Assembly (NCBI GenBank): GCA_015711895.1
Contig: MU158603.1
Location: 5,372 to 14,273, forward strand
DNA length: 8,902 bases
Reading direction: 5' to 3'
Origin: Candidatus Solincola tengchongensis
GTDB taxonomy: Bacteria; Actinomycetota; Geothermincolia; Geothermincolales; RBG-13-55-18
Position 1 is the stretch's first letter, and each line of letters opens with the position of its first letter. The translations under genes and the position numbers were made by a program. Under the pieces are notes generated by a model that had not been told where the DNA came from, did no database searches, and saw only the letters and a list, made by a program, of their open reading frames with translations. This document shows positions 1 through 5,781 of this stretch, in pieces.

Positions 1-2424
1 CACCGAGGCTATGGCCACCGCCGCCGCGCCGCGGCGGGACAGGGTTCGTTCCGCCAGCTCCCTGAGGCCCTGGGCATCCAGCCCGGGGACCTCCGCCCAG
101 AGGTATCGCCTGCCGTCGACCTCCTCCTCGCGCCAGGCGCCGCTTCCCTCCGCCAGGGAGGAGACCTCCTCCCTCTCCCTCCTCCGGAGCTCGTTCTCCA
201 ACTCCCGCAACCGCTCCCGCAGCCGTTCCACCCTCTCCGGAAGCCTCTCCACCTCAACACGAAGGGAAGAGGCCATCCCCTCCAGGATGTCCTGCCTGTG
301 CCGGAAGAATCGGTAGGCGGCGGTTCCGGTGAGCGCCTCGATGCGCCGCATGTTGGCCCCGATGCCTCCCTCGCTCACCACCACCAGGAAGCCGATCTCT
401 CCCGTCCTGGCCACATGGGTGCCCCCGCACAGCTCCCGGCTGATCTCATCCACCTCCACCACCCGCACGTAATCACCGTATTTCTCCCCGAAGAGGGCCA
501 CGGCATCGATGCTCACCGCATAGTCGTAAGTGGTCACGTAGGCGCGAACCGGGTAGTCCTCGATGATGATGCGGTTGGCCATCTCCTCAACCCTCAACAG
601 CTCCTCGCGGGTTAGCGGAGCATAGTGAGTGAAGTCGAAACGCAGCCGGTGGGGTTCGACCAGGGAACCGGCCTGTTTGGCGTGCTCCCCCAGGACCTCA
701 CGCAGCGCGTAGTGGAGGATGTGTGTGGCGGTATGGTTGCGACGGATGGCCAGCCGCCTCTCCCTGTCCACCTCCGCCTCCACCGCCTGATCCACGGAGA
801 AGGAACCACGTCTTATCCTCACCCGGTGGGAGGTCAGTCCCTGGGCCGGGTGGTAGGTGTCCACCACCTCCGCCTCCCCGGACTCGGAGCGGATGACGCC
901 CCGGTCTCCCACCTGGCCACCCTTCTCGCCGTAGAAGGGGGTGCGGTCCAGGAAGAACTCCACCTCCTCCCCCTCCACGGCACCGGCAACGGCGCGGCCC
1001 TCCTTGACCACCGCCACCAGGCGGGCACGGTCGGACATGGTCTCGTAACCGGTGAACAGGGTCTCCCCGTAGTTGTCCAGAACCTCGCCGTAGATCTCCT
1101 GGACCTGGTCTGCGTATCCCTCCTCCACCCTGGCCGCCCGGGCCCTCTCGCGCTGTTCCTCCATAAGGGCGGCGAAACCCTCCTCGTCAAGGGACAGCCC
1201 CTCCTCTCTGGACAGCTCCCGGGTGAGCTCTAGAGGAAAGCCCAGGGTGTCGTGCAGGTGGAAGGCCACCTCTCCGGGGATGGTGTCTCCGCCTCTCTCC
1301 CGCAGCTCCTCCACCGCCTGCCGGAAATAGGCCAGCCCGCTGCGCAGGGTCTGGGTGAACCTCTCCTCCTCGCTGCGCACGATGGAGGCGATGAAGGCGC
1401 GGTTCTTGACCAGCTCCGGATAGGCCTCCCCCATGGTCTCCACCACCACGTCCACCAGGTCAGGCAGGAAGAGGCGGCCGATTCCCAGGAGCCTGCCGTG
1501 GCGCACGGCCCGCCGTATGAGTCGGCGCAGTATGTATCCCCGATCCTCGTTGGAGGGGAGCACGCCGTCTCCCACCATGAAGGTGAAGGCCCGCGAGTGG
1601 TCGGCCACGATCTTCAGGGATACGTCGCTCTCCTCCGCCGCACCGTACCTCACGCCGGAAAGGGCGGACACCGCCTGGAGCACGGCGGCCAGGGTGTCGG
1701 TCTCGAAGTTGTTGGGCACCCCCTGGAGGACGGACGCCAGCCTCTCCAGGCCAAGCCCGGTGTCGATGTTCTTGGATGGAAGGGGGTGAAGCTCCCCTTT
1801 TTCGTCCCTCTCGAACTGCATGAAGACCAGGTTCCACAGCTCGAGGTAGCGGTCGCAGTCGCATCCCACACCGCAGTCCGGCCTCCCGCACCCGAACCCT
1901 TCGCCCTGGTCGTAGATGATCTCCGAGCACGGGCCGCAGGGCCCCGTGGTGCCCATGTCCCAGAAGTTGTCCTCCTCACCCAGGCGTACCAGGCGCTCCT
2001 CGGGGATCCCCACCACATCCCGCCATATCTCGTAGGCCTCGTCGTCGTCGCGGAAGACGGAGCAGTACATCCGTCCGGGGTCGAGTCCCATCTCCCCTAC
2101 CAGGAATTCCCAGGCCCAGGGTATGGCCTCGCGCTTGTAGTAATCCCCGAAGCTGAAGTTGCCGAGCATCTCGAAAAAAGTGAGGTGGCGGGCGGTGTGC
2201 CCCACCTTCTCGATATCCGTGGTGCGGACGCACTTCTGACAGGTGGTGGCCCGGGTGAACTCCGGTCTCTCCAGACCCAGGAAATAGGGCTTGAACTGCA
2301 CCATGCCCGCGTTGGTGAGCAGGAGGGTAGGATCGTCGGGGATGAGGGACGAGCTCTTCACCACCCGGTGGTCCCTCTCCCGGAAATATTCCAGGAACCT
2401 CTTCCTTATTTCCCCGCTCTTCAA
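1..2424 (-). CDS. alaS: Alanyl-tRNA synthetase (AlaRS), C-terminus cut by window start
   Basis: AlaRS is a cytoplasmic class II synthetase that attaches alanine to tRNA-Ala and hydrolyses mischarged Ser- or Gly-tRNA. The 808 codons present stay open to the window edge; full-length AlaRS is about 870-880 residues, so only part of the C-Ala domain is missing. The N-terminus has the class II catalytic core (RFLEYFRERDH near residue 9, TNAGMVQF near 37, GHTARHLTFFEMLGNFSFGD near 75-94). A Cys-rich insertion has C179, C184, C188 and C190. The editing domain has the HTATH zinc motif (H564, H568) and CGGTH (C666, H670), the same numbering as E. coli. The last residues (ELAERTLSRRG...) belong to the DHHA1-type C-terminal domain. 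I chose the TTG start at 2424 because no ATG or GTG lies in frame upstream before stops near 2559 and 2574, GGGAGGAG sits just upstream, and homology begins there. It is monocistronic as far as visible, after a 338-base leader gap. Confidence 0.97.
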   Translation of the reverse strand, partial: MKSGEIRKRFLEYFRERDHRVVKSSSLIPDDPTLLLTNAGMVQFKPYFLGLERPEFTRATTCQKCVRTTDIEKVGHTARHLTFFEMLGNFSFGDYYKREAIPWAWEFLVGEMGLDPGRMYCSVFRDDDEAYEIWRDVVGIPEERLVRLGEEDNFWDMGTTGPCGPCSEIIYDQGEGFGCGRPDCGVGCDCDRYLELWNLVFMQFERDEKGELHPLPSKNIDTGLGLERLASVLQGVPNNFETDTLAAVLQAVSALSGVRYGAAEESDVSLKIVADHSRAFTFMVGDGVLPSNEDRGYILRRLIRRAVRHGRLLGIGRLFLPDLVDVVVETMGEAYPELVKNRAFIASIVRSEEERFTQTLRSGLAYFRQAVEELRERGGDTIPGEVAFHLHDTLGFPLELTRELSREEGLSLDEEGFAALMEEQRERARAARVEEGYADQVQEIYGEVLDNYGETLFTGYETMSDRARLVAVVKEGRAVAGAVEGEEVEFFLDRTPFYGEKGGQVGDRGVIRSESGEAEVVDTYHPAQGLTSHRVRIRRGSFSVDQAVEAEVDRERRLAIRRNHTATHILHYALREVLGEHAKQAGSLVEPHRLRFDFTHYAPLTREELLRVEEMANRIIIEDYPVRAYVTTYDYAVSIDAVALFGEKYGDYVRVVEVDEISRELCGGTHVARTGEIGFLVVVSEGGIGANMRRIEALTGTAAYRFFRHRQDILEGMASSLRVEVERLPERVERLRERLRELENELRRREREEVSSLAEGSGAWREEEVDGRRYLWAEVPGLDAQGLRELAERTLSRRGAAAVAIASV

Positions 2425-2522
2425 GTTCTCCTCCCTCTCGTCTCGCCTGACACGTCCACTCGATGAACAACACCTGCCGGGCGGGCCGCCACGGGATGAT
2501 GGGCCGTCTCCCCGTTCCCCTC

Positions 2523-2551
2523 CGGGTGCCGGCGCCCACCCGAAGCCGGGT
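2523..2551 (-). promoter_or_regulatory. Alternative hairpins in the alaS leader
   Basis: On the minus strand the arm CGGGT(G) at 2537-2542 can pair with an upstream ACCCG (2547-2551, loop GCTT) or with a downstream CACCCG (2523-2528, 8-base loop). The two pairings exclude each other. This is seen in the sequence; any regulatory role is inferred. No T-box signature (TGGNACC-type antiterminator) is visible, so it is not a recognisable T-box leader. Confidence 0.3.
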
Positions 2552-2568
2552 CCGCATCATGATGGCTT

Positions 2569-2597
2569 ATTTTATCCGATAGAGGAAAAGCCCTGAA
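2569..2597 (-). promoter_or_regulatory. Possible alaS promoter
   Basis: A TAAAAT -10 box (2569-2574) has TTCAGG (2592-2597) 17 bases upstream, matching three of six -35 positions. This is the most AT-rich spot in the gap before alaS. It would give a leader of about 138 bases carrying the alternative hairpins. The -35 is weak, so the call is tentative. Confidence 0.35.
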
Positions 2598-2661
2598 GCC
2601 CGGCGGTATCCGTCCCTACGGTTCCTTGCCCGGGAACAGGCGTCGAAGATAATCGCTTCAC

Positions 2662-2683
2662 CCCCCGGACCCGTCTCCGGGGG
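2662..2683 (-). terminator. Stem-loop downstream of the DUF948 gene
   Basis: A perfect 8-bp stem (CCCCCGGA / TCCGGGGG) with a 6-base loop lies about 80 bases after the DUF948 stop codon. It has no following T-run, so it is not a classical intrinsic terminator. It could still end or stabilise the iscU-DUF948 transcript. The rest of the 2425-2762 gap holds no convincing gene; what I see there is this hairpin, a possible promoter and the alaS leader. Confidence 0.3.
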
Positions 2684-2762
2684 CGGGGAAAGGAACGGTC
2701 GGAACCGCAGACCCCGGTAGCTTTCCGGATCCGATGCCCGAGGTTTTTCCTCCCGCCTCCCC

Positions 2763-3128
2763 TTAATCCTTCCCCCCGTCCTCCCGCCGGGCGCGCTCGC
2801 CCAGGGCCCTGCGGGCGCCGATCCCCAGGCTCAAGAACCGGACCAGGGGTGAGGTCACCAGCTGCTGGAGGGCAGCGGTCATGGAGTCCAGCCTCGAGGC
2901 CAGGCCTCCCACCGCTTCCAGGACTCCGTCCACGTATTCCATCTCTCGGTTGACGTGGTCCATGGTCGTCTGCAGTTTGCCCAGGAGAGGCAGGGTCTCC
3001 CGCCGGATATCGTCCAGAATACGATTGGTCACCGCCATGGTGCGGGAGAGCTTCCAGGCCACCGCGGCCAGGGAGAGCATGAAGAGAGCGAAGGACGCGG
3101 CACATATGAGGGCGGCCAACCCACCCAA
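2763..3128 (-). CDS. DUF948 family membrane-anchored protein
   Basis: This 121-residue protein starts at TTG (3128) with a strong site, GAGGAGG, six bases upstream. Residues about 4-26 form one hydrophobic helix (ALICAASFALFMLSLAAVAW), followed by a likely amphipathic or coiled-coil segment (about 28-80, with LDDIRRETLPLLGKLQTTMDHVN). A central region (SPLVRFLSLG) and a charged tail follow. This layout and the PLL...V...V pattern match the DUF948 family, whose molecular role is not established; general-stress annotations exist for some members. The gene begins 11 bases after the iscU stop, and its ribosome binding site overlaps that stop, so the two are probably cotranscribed and translationally coupled. 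In Actinomycetota DUF948 genes commonly sit just upstream of alaS, as here. The protein probably faces the cytoplasm from the membrane, which is an inference from the single N-terminal helix. Confidence 0.85.
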   Translation of the reverse strand: MGGLAALICAASFALFMLSLAAVAWKLSRTMAVTNRILDDIRRETLPLLGKLQTTMDHVNREMEYVDGVLEAVGGLASRLDSMTAALQQLVTSPLVRFLSLGIGARRALGERARREDGGKD

Positions 3129-3139
3129 GGAAAACCTCC

Positions 3140-3526
3140 TCAGACCTCACCGCCCCGGGCTTCCCGGCGGGAAAGGTAATCACGGATGGCGGCCTTTATG
3201 CCGTCCGCGGCCAGGTTGGAGCAGTGCATCTTCTCCGGCGGAAGGCCTCCCAGAGCCTCCGCCACCTGTTCGTCGGTTATGCGCAGGGCCTCCTCGATGG
3301 TCTTCCCCTTGACCATCTCCGTGCCCATGCTCCCGGAGGCAACCGCCGCCCCGCATCCGAAGGTCTTGTACTTGACGTCCACCAGGCGGCCGTCCTCCAC
3401 CTTGATGTATACCTCCATCATGTCCCCGCAAACCTCGCTTCCAACTTTTCCCATCCCGTCATAATCGGGTATGGAGCCCACGTTGCGGGGGTTCTGGAAG
3501 TGCTCGATGACCTTCTCGCTGTACAT
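3140..3526 (-). CDS. iscU: IscU/NifU-type Fe-S cluster assembly scaffold
   Basis: The 128-residue protein is the scaffold on which [2Fe-2S] and [4Fe-4S] clusters are built from sulfur supplied by a cysteine desulfurase. It opens with YSEKVIEHFQNPRNVGS, the standard IscU N-terminus, and keeps all expected ligands: C33 and D35 in the CGD motif, C58 in FGCGAA, and H101-C102 in LPPEKMHCSNLA. It has the length of a stand-alone IscU; there is no C-terminal Nfu domain and no SufU-like insertion. The ATG at 3526 is chosen because homology starts there and AGGAG lies about 8 bases upstream; the frame stays open upstream but that part is low-complexity and unlike any IscU. It has its own promoter and is followed by DUF948 in the same operon. 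A cysteine desulfurase is not adjacent, at least within the window. Likely clients include IspH, encoded nearby. Confidence 0.95.
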   Translation of the reverse strand: MYSEKVIEHFQNPRNVGSIPDYDGMGKVGSEVCGDMMEVYIKVEDGRLVDVKYKTFGCGAAVASGSMGTEMVKGKTIEEALRITDEQVAEALGGLPPEKMHCSNLAADGIKAAIRDYLSRREARGGEV

Positions 3527-3559
3527 ATCCGCGCTCCTGCTCGGTATCCGGGCTTTTCG

Positions 3560-3589
3560 AGGATAGCACCCGCTCCTTCGAGGTGTCAA
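3560..3589 (-). promoter_or_regulatory. Sigma-A type promoter for iscU-DUF948
   Basis: A perfect TTGACA -35 (3584-3589) is followed after 18 bases by TATCCT (3560-3565), four of six matches to the -10 consensus. Predicted initiation near 3553 leaves a leader of about 27 bases before the iscU ATG. The heptamer CCTCGAA occurs twice (3577-3583, abutting the -35, and 3556-3562, overlapping the -10), exactly 21 bases apart, which could be a repressor site. Confidence 0.7.
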
Positions 3590-3745
3590 CGAGACGGAGG
3601 AGCTGCCCTTTCCCCGTCTATCCCGTTTTTTCGCGCCCGTAAAGTGGCTGTCGAAAGCCATTCCATCCCGCCGCCCGTTCCTCGAGGCGAGCCGCGGTCT
3701 CCGCCGGCAGCGGGCGCTCCTCTCGCTCCGTGCATCCGCGCGACC

Positions 3746-3766
3746 TCCGGCGGCCATCCCGCCGGA
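3746..3766 (-). terminator. Stem-loop downstream of rarA
   Basis: A perfect 8-bp stem (TCCGGCGG / CCGCCGGA) with a 5-base loop begins about 50 bases after the rarA stop. There is no T-run, so termination is only suggested by position. Apart from this hairpin and the iscU promoter, I see no gene in 3527-3814. Confidence 0.3.
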
Positions 3767-3814
3767 CCCTCCCGCTCCCGACGTACGGAACTCCTTTCAC
3801 GACAGCGGGTGACC

Positions 3815-5173
3815 TCAGTCGCCCGGGGAAGCAGGCGCATCCCCGCTCTTCCGTTGACCTCCTTCCCTCCTTCTTCTCCACCCCTCAACCAGGCGGGCCT
3901 CATCCCCGTGAGTCCCGGGCAGATAATACTTCCTGTCCTCCATTCCCTCCGGTAGATAAGGCTGCTCCACGTAACCACCGGGGAAGTCGTGGGGGTAGAG
4001 GTAACCCTTTCCGTGCCCCAAAGCGGAGGCTGCGGGGTAGTGGGAATCCCGGAGGTGCGGAGGCACCGGCGGGGTCATGCCCTCGCCGATCTCACGGTCG
4101 GCGGCGGATATGGCCCTCAGCGCCGAGTTGCTCTTGGGGGCCAGGGCCAGGTAGAGGGCGGCATGGGCCAGGTTGAGGCGGCATTCCGGCAGGCCCACGA
4201 ACTCCACCGCCTGGGCGGCGGCGCCGGCTCCCTGCCGGGCCTCGCTGTCCGCCAGGCCCACGTCCTCAGAGGCGAAGATGACCATACGCCGGGCTATGAA
4301 GCGCGGGTCCTCTCCCGCCTGGAGCATGCGGGCCAGCCAGTAGACGGCGGCATGGGGATCGGAACCGCGCATGGACTTGATGAAGGCGGATATGGTGTCG
4401 TAGTGGGCATCACCCCACTTGTCGTACAGAAGGGCCTTGCGCTGCGCCGCCTCCTCCGCCGCCCGCAGGTCCACGTGCCTCCGGCCCTCCATCTCCCGGG
4501 AGAGCAGGGCCGCCGCCTCCAGGGTGTTCAGGGCCACCCTGGCGTCTCCACCGGAGATGCGCAGTATATGCCTGAGGGCTTCCTCCTCCACCACCAGGTC
4601 CAGGGCGCCGAGCCCCCTCTCCTTATCCTGCAGAGCTCTTTCCAGGATTTTCCTTATCTCGCCCTCGTTGAGAGGCCGCAGGCGAAAGACCTTGCTCCTG
4701 GAGACAAGCGCCGAGTTGACCTCGAAATAGGGGTTCTCCGTGGTGGCCCCGATGAGGATGATGGTGCCGTCCTCCACGGCTGGGAGCAGGGCGTCCTGCT
4801 GGGCCTTGTTGAAGCGGTGGATCTCGTCGATGAATATGATGGTCCGCTGCCCGTGCATGGCCCTCCGATCCTCGGCCTCCCGGATGAGCCTGCGCACCTC
4901 GGCCACCCCGCTCTCCACCGCCGATATCTGCTGGAAATAGGCCCGGGTCATACGGGCGATGATCGCCGCCAGGGTGGTCTTCCCGGAACCAGGCGGGCCC
5001 CAGAAGATGGCCGTCTGCAGCTGGTCCTCCTCCAGGGCGCGTCGAAGATAGGTCCCTTCGCCCACCACCTCCTCCTGGCCCACGAACTCCTCCAGGGTAC
5101 GCGGCCGCATGCGGAGGGCCAGCGGCGCCTCGGTCTCCCTTAGTTTCTCCCTCGCCGCCTCGAAGAGGTCCAT
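3815..5173 (-). CDS. rarA: Replication-associated recombination protein RarA (MgsA/YcaJ, AAA+ ATPase)
   Basis: RarA is a cytoplasmic homotetrameric clamp-loader-like AAA+ ATPase that acts on stalled forks and single-strand gaps, together with SSB in E. coli. The 452-residue protein begins MDLFEAAREK, followed by the family segment PLALRMRPRTLEEFVGQ. The Walker A is GPPGSGKTT (59-67), Walker B is IIFIDE (112-117, D116 and E117), sensor 1 is GATTEN (142-147), and the likely arginine finger is R159 in SALVSRS. The C-terminal part has the family's tetramerisation-domain motifs (KALLYDKWGDAHYDTISAFIKS, GSDPHAAVYWLARML, and HGKGYLYPHDFPGGYV). Two ATGs lie six bases apart (5179 and 5173). GGGAG touches the first but is six bases from the second, and MDLF is a usual RarA start, so I chose 5173. 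It is a single-gene unit with its own promoter. The last 25 or so residues are a charged, low-complexity tail. Confidence 0.96.
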   Translation of the reverse strand: MDLFEAAREKLRETEAPLALRMRPRTLEEFVGQEEVVGEGTYLRRALEEDQLQTAIFWGPPGSGKTTLAAIIARMTRAYFQQISAVESGVAEVRRLIREAEDRRAMHGQRTIIFIDEIHRFNKAQQDALLPAVEDGTIILIGATTENPYFEVNSALVSRSKVFRLRPLNEGEIRKILERALQDKERGLGALDLVVEEEALRHILRISGGDARVALNTLEAAALLSREMEGRRHVDLRAAEEAAQRKALLYDKWGDAHYDTISAFIKSMRGSDPHAAVYWLARMLQAGEDPRFIARRMVIFASEDVGLADSEARQGAGAAAQAVEFVGLPECRLNLAHAALYLALAPKSNSALRAISAADREIGEGMTPPVPPHLRDSHYPAASALGHGKGYLYPHDFPGGYVEQPYLPEGMEDRKYYLPGTHGDEARLVEGWRRRREGGQRKSGDAPASPGD

Positions 5174-5206
5174 GTCCATCTCCCGCCAAAAATGGGGTCC
5201 ACCTCG

Positions 5207-5235
5207 ATTATCGTTTCAACTGCCAGTGGATGCAA
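5207..5235 (-). promoter_or_regulatory. rarA promoter
   Basis: GATAAT (5207-5212, five of six -10 matches) is preceded at the ideal 17-base spacing by TTGCAT (5230-5235, three of six -35 matches). Initiation near 5200 would give a leader of about 25-30 bases. The -35 overlaps the T-run that closes the putative upstream RNA gene, so the two units are packed end to end. Confidence 0.6.
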
Positions 5236-5509
5236 AAAACGCACCCCCTCCCGCCTCAGAGAGGATTTCTCGCTGTTCGAACCCGTCCCTTTCGCCGGGG
5301 GGAGGAAAAGAATCGGACTCCACCCTGCCGTCCGCGCCGCTATCTTGAACCTGCACCCACGCAGGTGGGCACCTACCGCGGGCCTCCGTAGTCCCCCACC
5401 CGGGTTGGGGGCATTACGTCCGCCGGCGGAAAGCGGTTCCCTTTATCGAAGTGTTGGCTCAACGATAATCCACGGCGCACAACGCACAAGGTCGAGCCCG
5501 ACAACCGCT
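5234..5509 (-). ncRNA. Putative structured non-coding RNA upstream of rarA, possibly 6S RNA
   Basis: A promoter-like start (+1 near 5509) and a T6 run (5234-5239) bracket this GC-rich non-coding segment. The minus strand forms co-linear helices whose arms nest in order: TGCGCC/GGTGCG (5474-5479 with 5240-5245), GGATT/AATCC (5467-5471 with 5263-5267), TCGTTG/CAGCGA (5460-5465 with 5270-5275), GAACC/GGTTC (5435-5439 with 5279-5283), CTTTC/GAAAG (5429-5433 with 5289-5293) and GCCGG/CCGGC (5423-5427 with 5294-5298). Between the third and fourth helices is a one-sided 20-base loop (5440-5459), reminiscent of the 6S central bubble. Inside are a CCCCCA/TGGGGG hairpin (5393-5411) and an 8-bp hairpin (5353-5372) that needs G-U pairs available only on this strand. 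6S RNA is suggested by position: from memory, the Bacillus subtilis bsrA gene lies in the aspS-rarA neighbourhood. I find no conserved motifs of RNase P, tmRNA or SRP RNA. The 5' end and the identity are uncertain; at about 240-275 bases it is long for 6S. Confidence 0.42.
5476..5489. repeat. Two tandem copies of a 7-base unit
   Basis: On the minus strand TTGTGCG is repeated twice without a gap, inside the 5' part of the putative RNA gene. It is short and could be chance. Confidence 0.4.
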
Positions 5510-5515
5510 GCTTTC

Positions 5516-5524
5516 ATTTTAGCA
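5516..5524 (-). promoter_or_regulatory. Extended -10 promoter for the putative RNA
   Basis: TGCTAAAAT on the minus strand is an extended -10 element: a TG dinucleotide one base before TAAAAT (five of six matches). No good -35 is seen 17-18 bases upstream, which is common when the TG extension is present. Initiation would fall near 5509, at the start of the structured segment. Confidence 0.45.
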
Positions 5525-5781
5525 CAAGATCCTGGAGAAGGTTTGGCCTCCCCTTCCCTGTTTGACCGGGATGACGGGGTGGACTCTCATCTTTTCCAAC
5601 CTCAAAATAGCCCGCTGAAAGGATAGGGCATCACGGTCCGCGTTTTCTTCCCTTTACGCCCTCCCCGGCAATACCTTCGGCTTTCGGCAGGAGGTCGGCC
5701 GTCCGGACCGAGACAGGGCTCCTGGAAGGAAAAGGGTCCCGGCCATTGTGAAGCGAGGCGCGCGGGGTCGACACCGCACCC
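5525..5781. other. Non-coding stretch between ispH and the putative RNA
   Basis: I see no gene supported by homology here. The stretch is less GC-rich than its surroundings around 5590-5660. It contains a minus-strand hairpin (5547-5553 with 5535-5541, 7 bp including two G-U pairs) just upstream of the extended -10 element, a short GC-rich hairpin directly after the ispH stop, and the right arm of the inverted repeat. No clear intrinsic terminator for ispH is visible. Confidence 0.5.

Larger units (their letters stand above)
5304..5597. repeat. Imperfect inverted repeat, arms about 290 bases apart
   Basis: The left arm at 5304-5325 (GGAAAAGA, then CCACCC) matches the reverse complement of the right arm at 5577-5597 at roughly 16 of 22 positions, with exact GGAAAAGA/TCTTTTCC and CCACCC/GGGTGG blocks. 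It could be an alternative closing stem for a longer RNA, or the ends of a small mobile-element remnant. No target duplication is visible. Confidence 0.4.

Noticed and set aside
1252..2466. Long plus-strand open frame (404 codons) opposite alaS
   Set aside because: It lies antisense to a clear AlaRS, has no homology I recognise and is expected from GC-rich codon use. The same applies to plus-strand frames opposite rarA (3989-5143), ispH (5998-6741) and aspS (6883-7752).
2425..2600. T-box riboswitch before alaS (GTGGCGGCCCGC looked faintly like the T-box sequence)
   Set aside because: The TGGNACC core is missing and there is no terminator/antiterminator with a T-run.
3618..3808. Minus-strand small open frame between rarA and iscU starting at a GTG after AAAGGAG-like sequence
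   Set aside because: The translation is a run of Arg, Glu and Gly without a recognisable family, no ribosome binding site precedes the GTG, and it covers a GC-rich hairpin and the rarA 3' flank.
5270..5290. GGTTCGAAC on the minus strand, resembling a tRNA or tmRNA T-loop
   Set aside because: The flanking bases do not form a T-arm stem and no acceptor stem or CCA end is found. It is better explained as part of the rod-like pairing.
5297..5330. Plus-strand GGAGGAAAAGAATCGGACTCC resembling the conserved RNase P RNA segment GAGGAAAGTCCGG
   Set aside because: The match is interrupted by extra bases, and the other universal RNase P blocks (such as the ACAGAA...GGCTTA region) are absent downstream.
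5519..5590. Minus-strand 23-residue open frame (MRVHPVIPVKQG...) with GAGG nine bases before its ATG
   Set aside because: It is too short to support, shows no family match, and its stop codon overlaps the extended -10 element. It could be a leader peptide, but nothing else backs it.
5192..5626. Plus-strand open frame of 144 codons in the ispH-rarA gap
   Set aside because: There is no ribosome binding site before its ATG, the translation is low-complexity without a recognisable family, and it overlaps promoter and RNA-like signals of the other strand.
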